Positions 26,318 to 34,747 of a stretch of DNA of 64,000 bases are shown here, one piece after another. Made by a program: the position numbers and the translations under genes. The notes beneath the pieces are model-generated. The model was not told the origin of the DNA and did no database searches. It worked only from the letters and a program-made list of their open reading frames with translations. Numbering within the stretch: the first letter of the stretch is position 1; each line of letters begins with the position of its first letter. This DNA is from DTYU01 sp040756575 (GTDB taxonomy: Bacteria > Bacillota > Desulfotomaculia > Desulfotomaculales > Ammonificaceae): contig JBFLYP010000001.1 of the NCBI GenBank assembly GCA_040756575.1, positions 260,831 to 324,830 on the forward strand. The letters run 5' to 3'.

Positions 26318-26534
26318 GAGCCAGCAACTCCTCCCACAGCTTGATCCGCTCCTGGGCTTCTTCCATATTTACTTTTTCAATGGCGTACCCCGTATGCACT
26401 ATTACATACTCGCCGAGGCTCACTTCGCCGACCAGCAACGTGCTGACCTGCTGCCGGATTCCGAAAGCCTCAATTACCGCTGCGGTCTCCTCCGGCATCA
26501 CTTCAACAACCTTGCCCGGAATACCTAAACACAT
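26265..26534 (-). CDS. hypC: hydrogenase maturation chaperone HypC
   Basis: 89 residues from ATG at 26534, with GGAGG 8 bases before it; the longer reading MWRMCLG overlaps that site. After Met removal the N-terminal cysteine of M-C-L-G-I-P-G-K-V is the functional ligand that carries the Fe(CN)2CO unit with HypD. The OB-like core continues V-G-E-V-S-L-G-E-Y-V-I-V-H-T-G-Y-A. It overlaps hypF (10 bases) and hypD. Confidence 0.97.
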   Translation of the reverse strand: MCLGIPGKVVEVMPEETAAVIEAFGIRQQVSTLLVGEVSLGEYVIVHTGYAIEKVNMEEAQERIKLWEELLAHEGISEIPGSRDSTGAD

Positions 26535-28843
26535 TCTCCACACCTCCTGTGTGTTATCACGGCCTGTCCCAAGGATAAACCGCCGTCGTTCGCAGGTACT
26601 TGACGGTGGAAAAGTACCTCAAAACCCTCCCGCGCCAAATCTTCTTTACCTACCTCAAAGAGGTACCGGTTCTGCCAAGTACCGCCGCTCAGCGCCACAC
26701 TCTTCAGACCCGTCTTGGATGATACCCTCTTGACTGCATCCACAATGATGGCGAGAACCGTGTTATGAAAACGGGTGCTGATGACCGCCCGGTCTACCCC
26801 GTTTTGCAGGTCCTCCACTACCCCGGTTATGATGCCGGCCGGGGAGATTACCTCACCCTCGAAAGAATACCCGTAAGGGGGCAGCTTTCTGCCCTCTGCC
26901 GGGCGGAGCGCTACCTCGCCGAGCTCAATTGCAGCCTGACCCTCATACGTGGCTTCCAGGCAAATGCCTAAAATTGCGGATACAGCGTCGAAAAGCCGCC
27001 CGGCGCCGCAAGACAGGGGCGAATTAAAGCGTCTTTTAACGAGATATTCTACAACCTCCAACTCCCTTTCCTTCCCCTTGAACAGCTTCATCGCCACCTG
27101 CATCCCGGCGTCGCCGAGGAAATTCAGCAGGTAGGATACCGCCACCCGCCACGGCTGCCTGATGCCTTGCTCTCCGCCGGGCAGCGGCGTGTATGCAAGA
27201 TGGTAATGCCGCACGAAATCTCTGTAATCACCGGTAAGTATTTCAAATCCCCACAGGTTGGCGTCTTCTCCGTAACCGGTCCCATCGAGAATCGCTCCTA
27301 TCGCCTCCGAATCAACACCGTTATCCGCAAGGCAGGACGCCAGGTGAGCGTGGTGGTGTTGAATGCCGAATCTAAGCCGTGCCGGTAAACTTTCTGCGAT
27401 TCGCGAAGACCGGTACCCTGGATGGAGATCATAACCCACAACCTCCGGTTCAACTCCCAAAAGGCGCTGGAAATTGACTAGGCTGGAAAATAGGTTTTCC
27501 TCCCCTTCCAGGCTGTCCAGTTCCCCAATATGCTGGCTAAGAAACGCCTGCCCTTTCTTGAGCAGACAAAAAGTGTTCTTCATTTCCCCGCCGATACCCA
27601 ATACCACCGGCCCGTTGCCTGCAGGAACTGCCAAGGGCCGCGGAACGTAACCCCGGGACCGGCGGAAAAGCTGCACTTCGCCGGCAGTAACCGTTGCCAG
27701 CGAGTCGTCACACCGGTTCACAATCGGCCTGTTATGCAACAGATAGTAATCGGGAATACCCCCGAGTTCTTGGTACACCCGTTCGTTATCCTTACAAAGC
27801 GGCAGGTCACTGTAGTTGCCGCTCGTCATCACCAGGATACTGAACGGCCCCTCAAAAAGCAACAGATGCAACGGCGTATAAGGGAGCATAACCCCCAGCG
27901 TTTTCAGCCCCGGTGCTAATTCTTCCGGAAGCGTTACGTCCGGCCTCCTGTTCAGAATCACGATGGGCGCTTGCAGCGAAGTAAGGAGTTCCTCTTCCGC
28001 CTCGCTAACAAAACAGTATCGTTTCACCGAAGCCAGGTCCCGACACATCACAGCAAAAGGCTTGTGGCTCCGTCCTTTACGCTGCCGTAAGACCTTTAAT
28101 GCCTCCCGGTTCAAGGCATCGCAGCAGAGGTGAAATCCGCCCAAGCCTTTCAGCGCTAAAATCTTCCCCTCGCCTAATATCCGCCAGCAGGCCTCCCGCC
28201 AGTCCCCCGGGACGGGTCGGCCGTCGGCATCCCGCAACTCCACCTGGGGCCCGCAAACCGGGCAGGCAACCGGTTGTGCATGGAAACGCCTGTCCGCCGG
28301 GTCCTCATACTCCCGCGCACAGTCCGGGCACATCGCAAAGCCGGCCATAGAGGTCTTTTTCCGGTCATACGGCACTTCGGTAACAATCGTAAAACGCGGC
28401 CCGCAATTCGTACAGTTGGTAAAGGGGTAGTGGTAGTGCCTGTCCTGCGGGTCAAAACTCTCCCGCGCGCAATCCGGACAAAGCGCCACGTCTGGCGGCA
28501 CCAGCGCCTCCTTTTCCTCTTGGTCTGCGCTATGACTTATCTCAAACCGGGTATATCCAGCCGGAACCAGTTCTTCCCGGTTAATTGATACAATCCGCGC
28601 CAGCCGTGGCGGCCGCTTTTCAAGAGCCTCAAGCAAACCCTCTACTTTCGGCCGCTCCCCTTCGGCCTCGATAACCACTCCCCGGGCGTCGTTCAACACG
28701 AATCCGGTAAGACCGAGTGAACGCGCGAGATTATAAACAAAGGGCCTGAAACCTACTCCCTGGACGGTTCCTTTAACGGTTACTCGGCAGCGGACCTTGT
28801 CCCCTGCTTCTGTAAAATCAGCTCTTCCAACCATCTGCACCAC
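26525..28843 (-). CDS. hypF: carbamoyltransferase HypF
   Basis: 772 residues. Order: acylphosphatase domain (G-T-V-Q-G-V-G-F-R-P near 30), two Cys4 zinc fingers (CPDCARE ... CTNCGPRFTI and CPDCARE ... CPVCGP, about 110-190), YrdC-like domain (G-L-G-G-F-H-L-C-C-D-A onward), and the Kae1-like carbamoyltransferase with HHHAHLASCLADN. It turns carbamoyl phosphate into carbamoyl-AMP and loads HypE. The reading frame starts 64 bases inside hypB; the precise start between M1 and M4 is uncertain. Confidence 0.97.
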   Translation of the reverse strand: MVQMVGRADFTEAGDKVRCRVTVKGTVQGVGFRPFVYNLARSLGLTGFVLNDARGVVIEAEGERPKVEGLLEALEKRPPRLARIVSINREELVPAGYTRFEISHSADQEEKEALVPPDVALCPDCARESFDPQDRHYHYPFTNCTNCGPRFTIVTEVPYDRKKTSMAGFAMCPDCAREYEDPADRRFHAQPVACPVCGPQVELRDADGRPVPGDWREACWRILGEGKILALKGLGGFHLCCDALNREALKVLRQRKGRSHKPFAVMCRDLASVKRYCFVSEAEEELLTSLQAPIVILNRRPDVTLPEELAPGLKTLGVMLPYTPLHLLLFEGPFSILVMTSGNYSDLPLCKDNERVYQELGGIPDYYLLHNRPIVNRCDDSLATVTAGEVQLFRRSRGYVPRPLAVPAGNGPVVLGIGGEMKNTFCLLKKGQAFLSQHIGELDSLEGEENLFSSLVNFQRLLGVEPEVVGYDLHPGYRSSRIAESLPARLRFGIQHHHAHLASCLADNGVDSEAIGAILDGTGYGEDANLWGFEILTGDYRDFVRHYHLAYTPLPGGEQGIRQPWRVAVSYLLNFLGDAGMQVAMKLFKGKERELEVVEYLVKRRFNSPLSCGAGRLFDAVSAILGICLEATYEGQAAIELGEVALRPAEGRKLPPYGYSFEGEVISPAGIITGVVEDLQNGVDRAVISTRFHNTVLAIIVDAVKRVSSKTGLKSVALSGGTWQNRYLFEVGKEDLAREGFEVLFHRQVPANDGGLSLGQAVITHRRCGECV

Positions 28844-29460
28844 TCGTCTATCCCTTCCCCGGTCCTGGCTGAAACAACAAGGACTTCTATTTCGGGATTT
28901 ATTGCTTTTAAGTCGTTGGTGACGGCTCCCAAATCAAAGTCGGTATAAGGAAGGAGGTCGGACTTATTAATTACCACCGCACGCGCCTCCCGAAAGACCA
29001 ACGGGTACTTCGCCGGTTTATCCCCGCCCTCTGCTACACTCAATAGCGCCACTTTGAGGTCCTCACCCAGATCAAACTCGGCAGGGCAAACCAGGTTGCC
29101 CACATTCTCGATAAAAAGCAGATCGTAACGGCTTTCTTCCAGTTCTTCCAGCGCACGCGCAATCATAGGCGCATCGAGGTGGCAGATACCGGCGGTGTTT
29201 ATCTGGACGACCTCAATCCCTTGCCCGGCTATCCGCTCGGCATCCCGGGTGGTGTAGATGTCACCTTCGATCACACCGATCTTGTACTTCCCCCGCAGCC
29301 GCCTCAGCGTCTGTTCGAGCAGCGTGGTCTTACCCGCACCCGGCGAACTCACCAGGTTGATCGTAAAAGTCCCGGATGCCTTGAAACGGTTCCTGTTCTC
29401 TTGCGCCACCCGCTCGTTAGCCTGTAGGAGGCGCTGTCCCATTACGACCTTCAGCCCCAT
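28780..29460 (-). CDS. hypB: HypB GTPase for nickel insertion
   Basis: 226 residues, starting at the ATG with GGGGAGG 6 bases before it (an ATG two codons earlier abuts that site). The P-loop is SSPGAGKTT, followed by VIEGDIYTTRDAERI and the cysteine/histidine pair in T-A-G-I-C-H-L-D; the NKSD motif is V-V-I-N-K-S-D-L-L. The N-terminus lacks both the CxxCGC motif and a histidine-rich stretch, so nickel storage is unlikely. It works with HypA to insert Ni into the hydrogenase large subunit. Confidence 0.96.
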   Translation of the reverse strand: MGLKVVMGQRLLQANERVAQENRNRFKASGTFTINLVSSPGAGKTTLLEQTLRRLRGKYKIGVIEGDIYTTRDAERIAGQGIEVVQINTAGICHLDAPMIARALEELEESRYDLLFIENVGNLVCPAEFDLGEDLKVALLSVAEGGDKPAKYPLVFREARAVVINKSDLLPYTDFDLGAVTNDLKAINPEIEVLVVSARTGEGIDEWCRWLEELILQKQGTRSAAE

Positions 29461-29809
29461 CTTCATCCTCCCCGGTATCGCCCTCGTAATTTGCCACGTA
29501 AAGCTCCTCCCCGGATACGATCTTGTTCGTCCCGCCGCACTGACAAAAGTACTGGGCGTATTCCGGACTTGAAGTATTCCCGCACTTCTGACAGCACATC
29601 ACCAAAGGACGCTCTTCTATCTCGAGCCTCGCCCCCTCAAAGATCGTTCCGGGGCTTAGCGCTTCAAAAGCAAACCGCAAGAGCTCCGGCTGCGCTAAAA
29701 TTAGTTTACCAACAACTAATTTAATGCTCAACACCCGCACTATATTATTTTTTTCCGCGCTTTCCTTAACCAGGCTCATCATCGAGTCGATAAGGCCGAG
29801 TTCGTGCAT
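29417..29809 (-). CDS. hypA: HypA nickel metallochaperone
   Basis: 130 residues. The start M-H-E-L-G-L-I-D-S-M gives the Ni-binding His2/Glu3. The zinc site has C-Q-K-C and then F-C-Q-C-G-G, so the second pair is CxC here where most HypA proteins have CxxC. The C-terminal tail (N-Y-E-G-D-T-G-E-D-E-D-G onward) is acidic and read through the start of hypB, with a 44-base overlap. First gene of hypABFCDE; no hydrogenase structural gene is in the window. Confidence 0.95.
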   Translation of the reverse strand: MHELGLIDSMMSLVKESAEKNNIVRVLSIKLVVGKLILAQPELLRFAFEALSPGTIFEGARLEIEERPLVMCCQKCGNTSSPEYAQYFCQCGGTNKIVSGEELYVANYEGDTGEDEDGAEGRNGTAPPTG

Positions 29810-30002
29810 AAATCCCCCGTAAAAACAAAAAACTTAAACCCTACCGGATTAGTTTCGACACCTCTTAACGCTTTTCCTTCTTTATATCCCGGACAGGCCG
29901 GGATTTGAGTATATCTTTCCCGGCAGAAGCTTCAGCGCAGCCGCCGGGAAGAAGCTCAGAGCGGCGATAACCTTCGGCCCCGCCGGCGCCGTTAATGCAA
30001 CC

Positions 30003-30821
30003 TTACCCCAGCGGAAGAAAGGTCCGGCGCCGTTTTTCAAAGACCGCCACCTCGCGGTAACCCACCTTACGTAAAAGCGCTTCCGCCCGATCAAAGTCCC
30101 GGCCGACGTCTTCCGGCCGGTGTGCATCCGAGCCAAGCGTAACCGGAACTTCATACCGGTAACAAAGTTCCAAGAACGCAGGGGCAGGGTAGATCTCCTC
30201 CACCGGCTGTCTCAGCCCCGCTGTGTTTACCTCTACCACCAGGCCCGCGGCCGCTATAACCCTAACCGTTTCTTCGTACAGGCTATGGATGTTCCCACGC
30301 GGACGGTAACCGAACTTCTTGAGCAGATCAGGGTGAGCCACCACGTCAAAAAGACCGGTGGTCGCCATTTGCCGGATTAGCCCGAAGTACTCCACGTATA
30401 GGGCGTCAATATCCCGTTCGGAATATCCCTGCACCTCCGAAGGATTATCAAATCCCCAACCGCTAAGGTAGTGTACCGAACCGAGAACATAATCGAACGG
30501 GTAGCGATCGAGGATCGCCTCAAGCTTTTTTTCCTGCCCCGGAGAATAGTCGGCTTCTATGCCCAGCCTGACCGATATCTCCTTTGAAGCCGCAGCGGCT
30601 CCCTCGACTTCCCTGACGTAAGCTTCAAGTTCCTGCTCGGTCATGGCCAGGCCGGGGTCACGCCGGTGGGGAGGCAGGAAGTACTGCGGGATGTGGTCTG
30701 CAAAACCTATCTCCCGCAGACCTCTTATCTCGGCAAACCGGACGTATTCCGCAAGCCGGCCGGTTGCATGCCCACAGCGCCGCGTGTGGAGGTGATAATC
30801 CACCAGCACTTTACCCCTCAC
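30003..30821 (-). CDS. PHP-domain phosphatase, histidinol-phosphatase (HisJ) family
   Basis: 272 residues from GTG at 30821; an in-frame ATG at 30827 directly abuts GGAGGAG and leaves no spacing. VDYHLHTRRCGHATG, IGFADHIP, GIEADYSPGQ, VHYLSGWGFDNP, DVVAHPDLLKKFG and TLGSDAHRPEDVG are the PHP metal-site histidines and acids. The family includes histidinol-phosphatase, the penultimate step of histidine synthesis, but without his genes nearby the substrate is uncertain. The ribosome site comes from repeat R1 (30827-31152). Confidence 0.85.
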   Translation of the reverse strand: MRGKVLVDYHLHTRRCGHATGRLAEYVRFAEIRGLREIGFADHIPQYFLPPHRRDPGLAMTEQELEAYVREVEGAAAASKEISVRLGIEADYSPGQEKKLEAILDRYPFDYVLGSVHYLSGWGFDNPSEVQGYSERDIDALYVEYFGLIRQMATTGLFDVVAHPDLLKKFGYRPRGNIHSLYEETVRVIAAAGLVVEVNTAGLRQPVEEIYPAPAFLELCYRYEVPVTLGSDAHRPEDVGRDFDRAEALLRKVGYREVAVFEKRRRTFLPLG

Positions 30822-30826
30822 CGGCA

Positions 30827-31152
30827 TCTCCTCCGAAAAGTACTTCTTTCGTAGGGCGTGGCGATGAGCTACGCATTACTGCGTCGGCCGGGCGGGTCCG
30901 AATCCTCACGTACCACCAAGTACGCTCCGGCCATTTGAGAGGTGGGATGTGGGAGGTTAGGAGGTGAGATTTCTATGTGGAGAAATTTGTGAGCAAATTT
31001 CTCCAATAATCCCACTTCCAACCTCGCACTTCTCACTTCCCAATTGCTCGCTTCTCGCCACGTTTCGTTGATGTTACACTACCGCATCTAAGTAAACAGC
31101 TTACGGGTCCCTATTTTCGTTCCCGGTTGCGACGTTTTATCGTCGTGAACCA
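30827..31152. repeat. R1 interspersed repeat with heptad hairpin (copy c)
   Basis: Diverged copy: CTTCTTTCGTAGGGCGTGGC at the left, GCATTACTGCGTCGG in the middle, and GATGTTACACTACCGCATCT at the right, with heptad hairpin H3 (30938-31043) between the halves. Next to H3 there is a GGCCGG / CCGGCC hairpin (about 30886-30932). It is followed directly by copy d. Confidence 0.85.
30938..31043. repeat. heptad-repeat hairpin H3 (word GAGGTGR)
   Basis: Arms 30938-30972 and 31010-31043 repeat the same GAGGTGG-type and TCNCACT-type words as H1 with 7-bp period (one 8-bp step in the left arm). The centre is an entirely different perfect 11-bp hairpin, GGAGAAATTTG (30979-30989) / CAAATTTCTCC (30994-31004), loop TGAG. 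Confidence 0.85.
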
Positions 31153-31358
31153 CTCCTCCGAGAAGGCGTTCTTCTTCCGTAGGGCGTGGCGATGAGCTGC
31201 GCATTACTGCGTCGGCCCGTCCGGCTGCGCCTTCCGCGCTCTGCTCGCTCCTCACCGCGTTCCGTTTACGTTACTCTTCTGCATCTAACTAACCGGCTTC
31301 CAGTTCTATTCGCCCCGTTTTCATTCTCCGTGGTGCCGCTTGATAATGGCATGGGGGA
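31153..31358. repeat. R1 interspersed repeat without heptad hairpin (copy d)
   Basis: About 206 bp with both R1 halves joined directly. Its end (GTGGTGCCGCTTGATAATGG, 31331-31350) matches the sequence that encodes the C-terminus of the U32 protein near 8430-8450. It ends 7 bases before the stop codon of the MetE-like gene. Confidence 0.88.
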
Positions 31359-31364
31359 CCCTCC

Positions 31365-32426
31365 CTACTGCCGCAATTTTACGGCTACCGCGCTGGTGAG
31401 CTCATAAATGCGCTCGGCCAGCGCTTCAGTTAACAATCCTGTGCCGCAACCTGGGGTGATTAAATACTGCCGTTGTAACAGTTCCTGCGGCACACCCCGC
31501 TCCACTAATTCCCCCCAGTACAACCTCAACCTGTTGGTCAGACTGTCTGTGTCTTCGCCCCACGCGGCATCGCTGGTCGGTATGATGCCCCACGCAAGCA
31601 AACCGCCCCGTTCAAGAAATGATGTAAGCTCCCGCCGGTAAGGTAGCAGGGAGTTAAAATACCCGTAAGCGTCAAAACTGAGCACATCGATCTGCAGCTC
31701 CAAAAGAATGCTCCAGTCTACTGCAGCACAGGAATGCACCCCGACGATTGCACCCGCCGCCTTGAGTTCCGTGATGATCGCACTCATGTCGCCGACAACC
31801 TGCTCCCGGGTGACCGTGATAAAAGTCGACTGACCATACACGCTGACTGCCGGCTCGTCGATAAACAGGAGGACGGGACGGCCGTATTCGTTAAGCCTTT
31901 CGACCTGCCACCGCCCGGCAAGGGTCAGGTTTTTGATAATCAATTCCCTAAGCTCGGGTTCATAGTATGCAGGGCGACCGCTTGCTGCGGTAAGCTGAAA
32001 TCCCACCGTCAAGGGCCCGACTACCTGCCCCTTTAGGGCACCCGCTTCTGGAAATCCGCCAGCTTCCATTATCTTACAAAATGCGTAAAAACCGGAGGCG
32101 GCATGCTCCTCCGGAGCGAAAGCCTCCAGTGCATCCTTGTCCCCTTCTTCGGCGGCAATACAGAGACTGTAAAAGGTCGTCAGTCTTTCCGCCCAATCCT
32201 CCCGTTCGTTTAAAAACCGTGATTTACCTTCGGTCGTCAGGATGCCTTGCGCTTTAAGACACCCCATAAACTGCTGGACGAAACCCTCGGCAGCGGTGCG
32301 TCGAGGGAGTTGTGGCCAGTGCGGCAGTTCCGCCACATGTTCCTTTATCAAATCCAATGCCCGGACCGCTTCCAGGTACGGCAGGCTGCCGATCCCTGTG
32401 GCTGATCCCGCAATCTTCAAAGACAA
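31365..32426 (-). CDS. MetE C-terminal / UROD-superfamily protein
   Basis: 353 residues. The zinc-type ligands of cobalamin-independent methionine synthase are recognisable: H-S-C in GAIVGVHSCAAVDWS, a late cysteine in ITPGCGTGLL, and E/D residues in FIDEPAVSVYG. It begins A-T-G-I-G-S-L-P, like other UROD/MetE C-domain proteins of anaerobes. It lacks the MetE N-terminal domain, so it is a core-type enzyme that probably transfers methyl groups between a thiol and a corrinoid or folate carrier (inference). No methyltransferase partners are nearby. The ATG at 32426 has GGAGG about 8 bases before it. Confidence 0.72.
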   Translation of the reverse strand: MSLKIAGSATGIGSLPYLEAVRALDLIKEHVAELPHWPQLPRRTAAEGFVQQFMGCLKAQGILTTEGKSRFLNEREDWAERLTTFYSLCIAAEEGDKDALEAFAPEEHAASGFYAFCKIMEAGGFPEAGALKGQVVGPLTVGFQLTAASGRPAYYEPELRELIIKNLTLAGRWQVERLNEYGRPVLLFIDEPAVSVYGQSTFITVTREQVVGDMSAIITELKAAGAIVGVHSCAAVDWSILLELQIDVLSFDAYGYFNSLLPYRRELTSFLERGGLLAWGIIPTSDAAWGEDTDSLTNRLRLYWGELVERGVPQELLQRQYLITPGCGTGLLTEALAERIYELTSAVAVKLRQ

Positions 32427-32470
32427 TTAAAAAACCTCCTCCACGGATGACTTGCTCCACGGCCATAGAT

Positions 32471-34492
32471 TTACGGCAAAGAAAAGAGCATTTCCTTACG
32501 GGCCGCCTCAAGTTCCCGGGAACGGGCGATGTATTCCGTTACAGCGATGACGAAGGCTGCATGCGACCAGCACAAAGGAGCCACCGACAGCGGCTGGCCC
32601 GTTAATGGGTGTAGCTGCTCCGGCATTATTCCCGTGGGCAGAGTGTGCTCGACGCACCACTCCAACAACTGCCGGCCCTTTACCAGGTCTTCCGTGCTCC
32701 GCGCTGCCCTGATATGGTACTGCGCCAACCACAGCGTGCAGATGAACCACGGGTTGCCTGGTATCTTTTCCAGGTCATCCGACTGCCTGAAGTAATAGTC
32801 CCCGTAATACCGGGCAACTCCTCCCACCCATGTTTTTACCGAGAGCACCTCTTCAACCTGGCGCATTGTTTCGGCCACGCGCGAATCGTGAACGGGAAAA
32901 ACATTGAAAAGAAACACACCGGCAAGGCTGCTGTCCATCGTGGGATCCGGCTCGAAAGCTCCCTTCTGGCGGTTAAAATGTAACCCGCGTACGAAGCGCT
33001 GCTTTTCCTGATCGTAGAGGTTTTTGAATCCCTCATCCCTGATCCGTGCTGCCCGCTGATGGTAGGCTGCGGCTAATTTCGGCTGGCCGAAAAGCTTTGC
33101 CAGGTTTCCGGCCGCCAGCAGTCCGGCGTAGACCGTGGCACAAGTAAATGTGAAAATGCCGCGCCTTTCTTCCCACAGGTCGTAAGACTCGGCAGGGAGA
33201 TTCAGACTTTCGTCTATGTAACTGCTGAGAAAATTCGCCGCAGGCCGTACAAGGTTATGGTAATGCCCCAGGACAAACTCGATATCACGTTCCTGCCGGT
33301 AGTATTCCCACAGAGCCCACAGTACCAGAGCCGTTTCGTCCTCTTGAATCGGCAGGTGCACCACCCCTTCCACCAGCCACGGGTGCCAGCTTGAACCCGC
33401 CGTTCCGTCGGGGTTGTACTTGTGTAGAAGATATCCTTTGTCCGTAAGGGCGTTGGCGCAAAAACCGAAAAACGAACGGGTCAGCCAACCGTAACCTGCC
33501 TTTATTAATGCATATGCGGCAAGCGCACCGTCCCGCGGCCATAGGTAGCAATAATGGTCACGGTTGGTAGACATAATGTCCGAATCCGGGGAAGCGATTA
33601 CTGAACCCCGCTGGTCGAAGTGCATTCGCAAGGTAAGAAGGCTGCGCCTATAGGCTGCCATGATCTCTTTTGGAATCTCCTTGCTCTCCTGCCCGTTAGA
33701 ATCGCCGCAAATTCGCAAGGATGCGTCAAGAAAGACACGGTTGAAAGTCTCGGTCCGGTAAAGCAATTCATCAGCTTGCTGATCTAAAACAAACCTGTTC
33801 AGCGCCCTTACTTCCTGAATGTTCCGGCCCACGCATATCCAGTAGTATATGACCTCTTCCCCTTCCGGGGATATGGTCAGGTTAAACCCGATTACGCTGT
33901 CAACGGAACCCTGGGCGATGGCGTTGCCGCTCAGCATCCCGTCCTCAGCGTCGCGCCAGGTGCCCTCCGCTTGACCAAAATCTTTTATTCCCGTTGCAAA
34001 CTGGTCAAAGTGCCCCTTATGGCTTAAGCCGTTTATTAAAATATACCGGTTCCGCTTGTAGTGGCATAGCACCCGGAAAAAGGCATCGTAAAAAACCGTG
34101 TCGCCGACCTCAGTTTCGTCTATGGAAAAGTCCTGACCGAAGAAAACCCGGATTTCCCGCTCCCTAACAGCGAGGTTCTTTACCACAACTTTTTTCAAAT
34201 AGATATTCTCCCGCCGGTGAACGGCATCATTAATCAGAAGCTTCACCTTTAACTCCGGGTGAGTTGCTTCCACCTGCGTTACGAGGGTGTCCTCCTTGTA
34301 ACCGAGCCTTCGCTCCCAACCGTCGTCTGCTGTCCACCTAAATTTGCCATCCACCCATATTCCGAGGCGGTTCCGGTTTCCCTGAAGGTGGTTCCACTGG
34401 CCTACATATGGATAGAAAAAATCGCGCATCTCGAGCTTGTCGTCAAATGTAGCCATAATCTTGCCATTGCCTATTACTAAAGGACGCGGCAT
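32471..34492 (-). CDS. glycoside hydrolase family 15 (glucoamylase-like)
   Basis: 673 residues from ATG at 34492 (GGGGG upstream); a longer reading adds nine codons from the end of a mobile element. An N-terminal beta-sandwich (about 1-260; MPRPLVIGNGKIMATFDDK) precedes an (alpha/alpha)6 barrel with YLWPRDGALAAYALIKAGY, W-L-V-E-G-V-V-H-L-P-I-Q-E-D-E-T and SYDLWEERRGIFTFTCATVY, the latter two carrying catalytic glutamates. No signal peptide, so it acts in the cytoplasm on alpha-glucan or a related oligosaccharide. It lies beside the GH57-GT4 fusion and DUF4912, a glycogen-like cluster. Confidence 0.87.
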   Translation of the reverse strand: MPRPLVIGNGKIMATFDDKLEMRDFFYPYVGQWNHLQGNRNRLGIWVDGKFRWTADDGWERRLGYKEDTLVTQVEATHPELKVKLLINDAVHRRENIYLKKVVVKNLAVREREIRVFFGQDFSIDETEVGDTVFYDAFFRVLCHYKRNRYILINGLSHKGHFDQFATGIKDFGQAEGTWRDAEDGMLSGNAIAQGSVDSVIGFNLTISPEGEEVIYYWICVGRNIQEVRALNRFVLDQQADELLYRTETFNRVFLDASLRICGDSNGQESKEIPKEIMAAYRRSLLTLRMHFDQRGSVIASPDSDIMSTNRDHYCYLWPRDGALAAYALIKAGYGWLTRSFFGFCANALTDKGYLLHKYNPDGTAGSSWHPWLVEGVVHLPIQEDETALVLWALWEYYRQERDIEFVLGHYHNLVRPAANFLSSYIDESLNLPAESYDLWEERRGIFTFTCATVYAGLLAAGNLAKLFGQPKLAAAYHQRAARIRDEGFKNLYDQEKQRFVRGLHFNRQKGAFEPDPTMDSSLAGVFLFNVFPVHDSRVAETMRQVEEVLSVKTWVGGVARYYGDYYFRQSDDLEKIPGNPWFICTLWLAQYHIRAARSTEDLVKGRQLLEWCVEHTLPTGIMPEQLHPLTGQPLSVAPLCWSHAAFVIAVTEYIARSRELEAARKEMLFSLP

Positions 34493-34506
34493 TTTTTTCC
34501 CCCTAA

Positions 34507-34747
34507 GAGACCGCTGCAAAAACTTCGCCTGGCTATTTCAGAAGTCAGAAGCCAGAGGTCGGAAGTCAGAAAACTCAAGGGGAATTCGCATAGCGAATTT
34601 CTACAAAAGGTCCTGACTCCGACATCCTGCATCCGACATCTGTTTTCGCCATGCTTGTTTTTCGCGGCCTCCAAATTTCCTACCAAAGCCTGCCATCTGC
34701 AAACAGACAGAGCCCGCTTTGAGAAAATGGATTTTTACAACACTTTT
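34507..34747. mobile_element. MITE-like element M with heptad hairpin inside (copy b)
   Basis: About 241 bp between GH15 and the GH57-GT4 gene. The left end GAGACCGCTGCAAAAACTTC is inverted at the right end (ATTTTTACAACACTTTT, 34731-34747), with mismatches. It shares ends and a subterminal AGAGCCCGC segment with the copy at 60060-60280. No transposase is encoded. The right end reaches the stop codon of the GH57-GT4 gene. Confidence 0.72.
34540..34641. repeat. heptad-repeat hairpin H4 (word GAAGTCA)
   Basis: Left arm 34540-34571 repeats GAAGTCA-type words every 7 bp. The right arm 34612-34641 is the inverted form (GGATGTC-type on the minus strand). The central hairpin AATTCGC (34583-34589) / GCGAATT (34593-34599) is identical to that of H1 although the arm words differ. 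Confidence 0.84.

Noticed and set aside
29882..30154. 90-codon minus-strand ORF after the PHP phosphatase
   Set aside because: Mostly an out-of-frame overlap with the PHP gene; composition looks non-protein.
30888..30915. tRNA-like 3' end (GGTCCGAATCC followed by ACCACCA)
   Set aside because: No matching acceptor, D or anticodon arms can be built. The segment folds as part of a GGCCGG / CCGGCC hairpin inside repeat R1.
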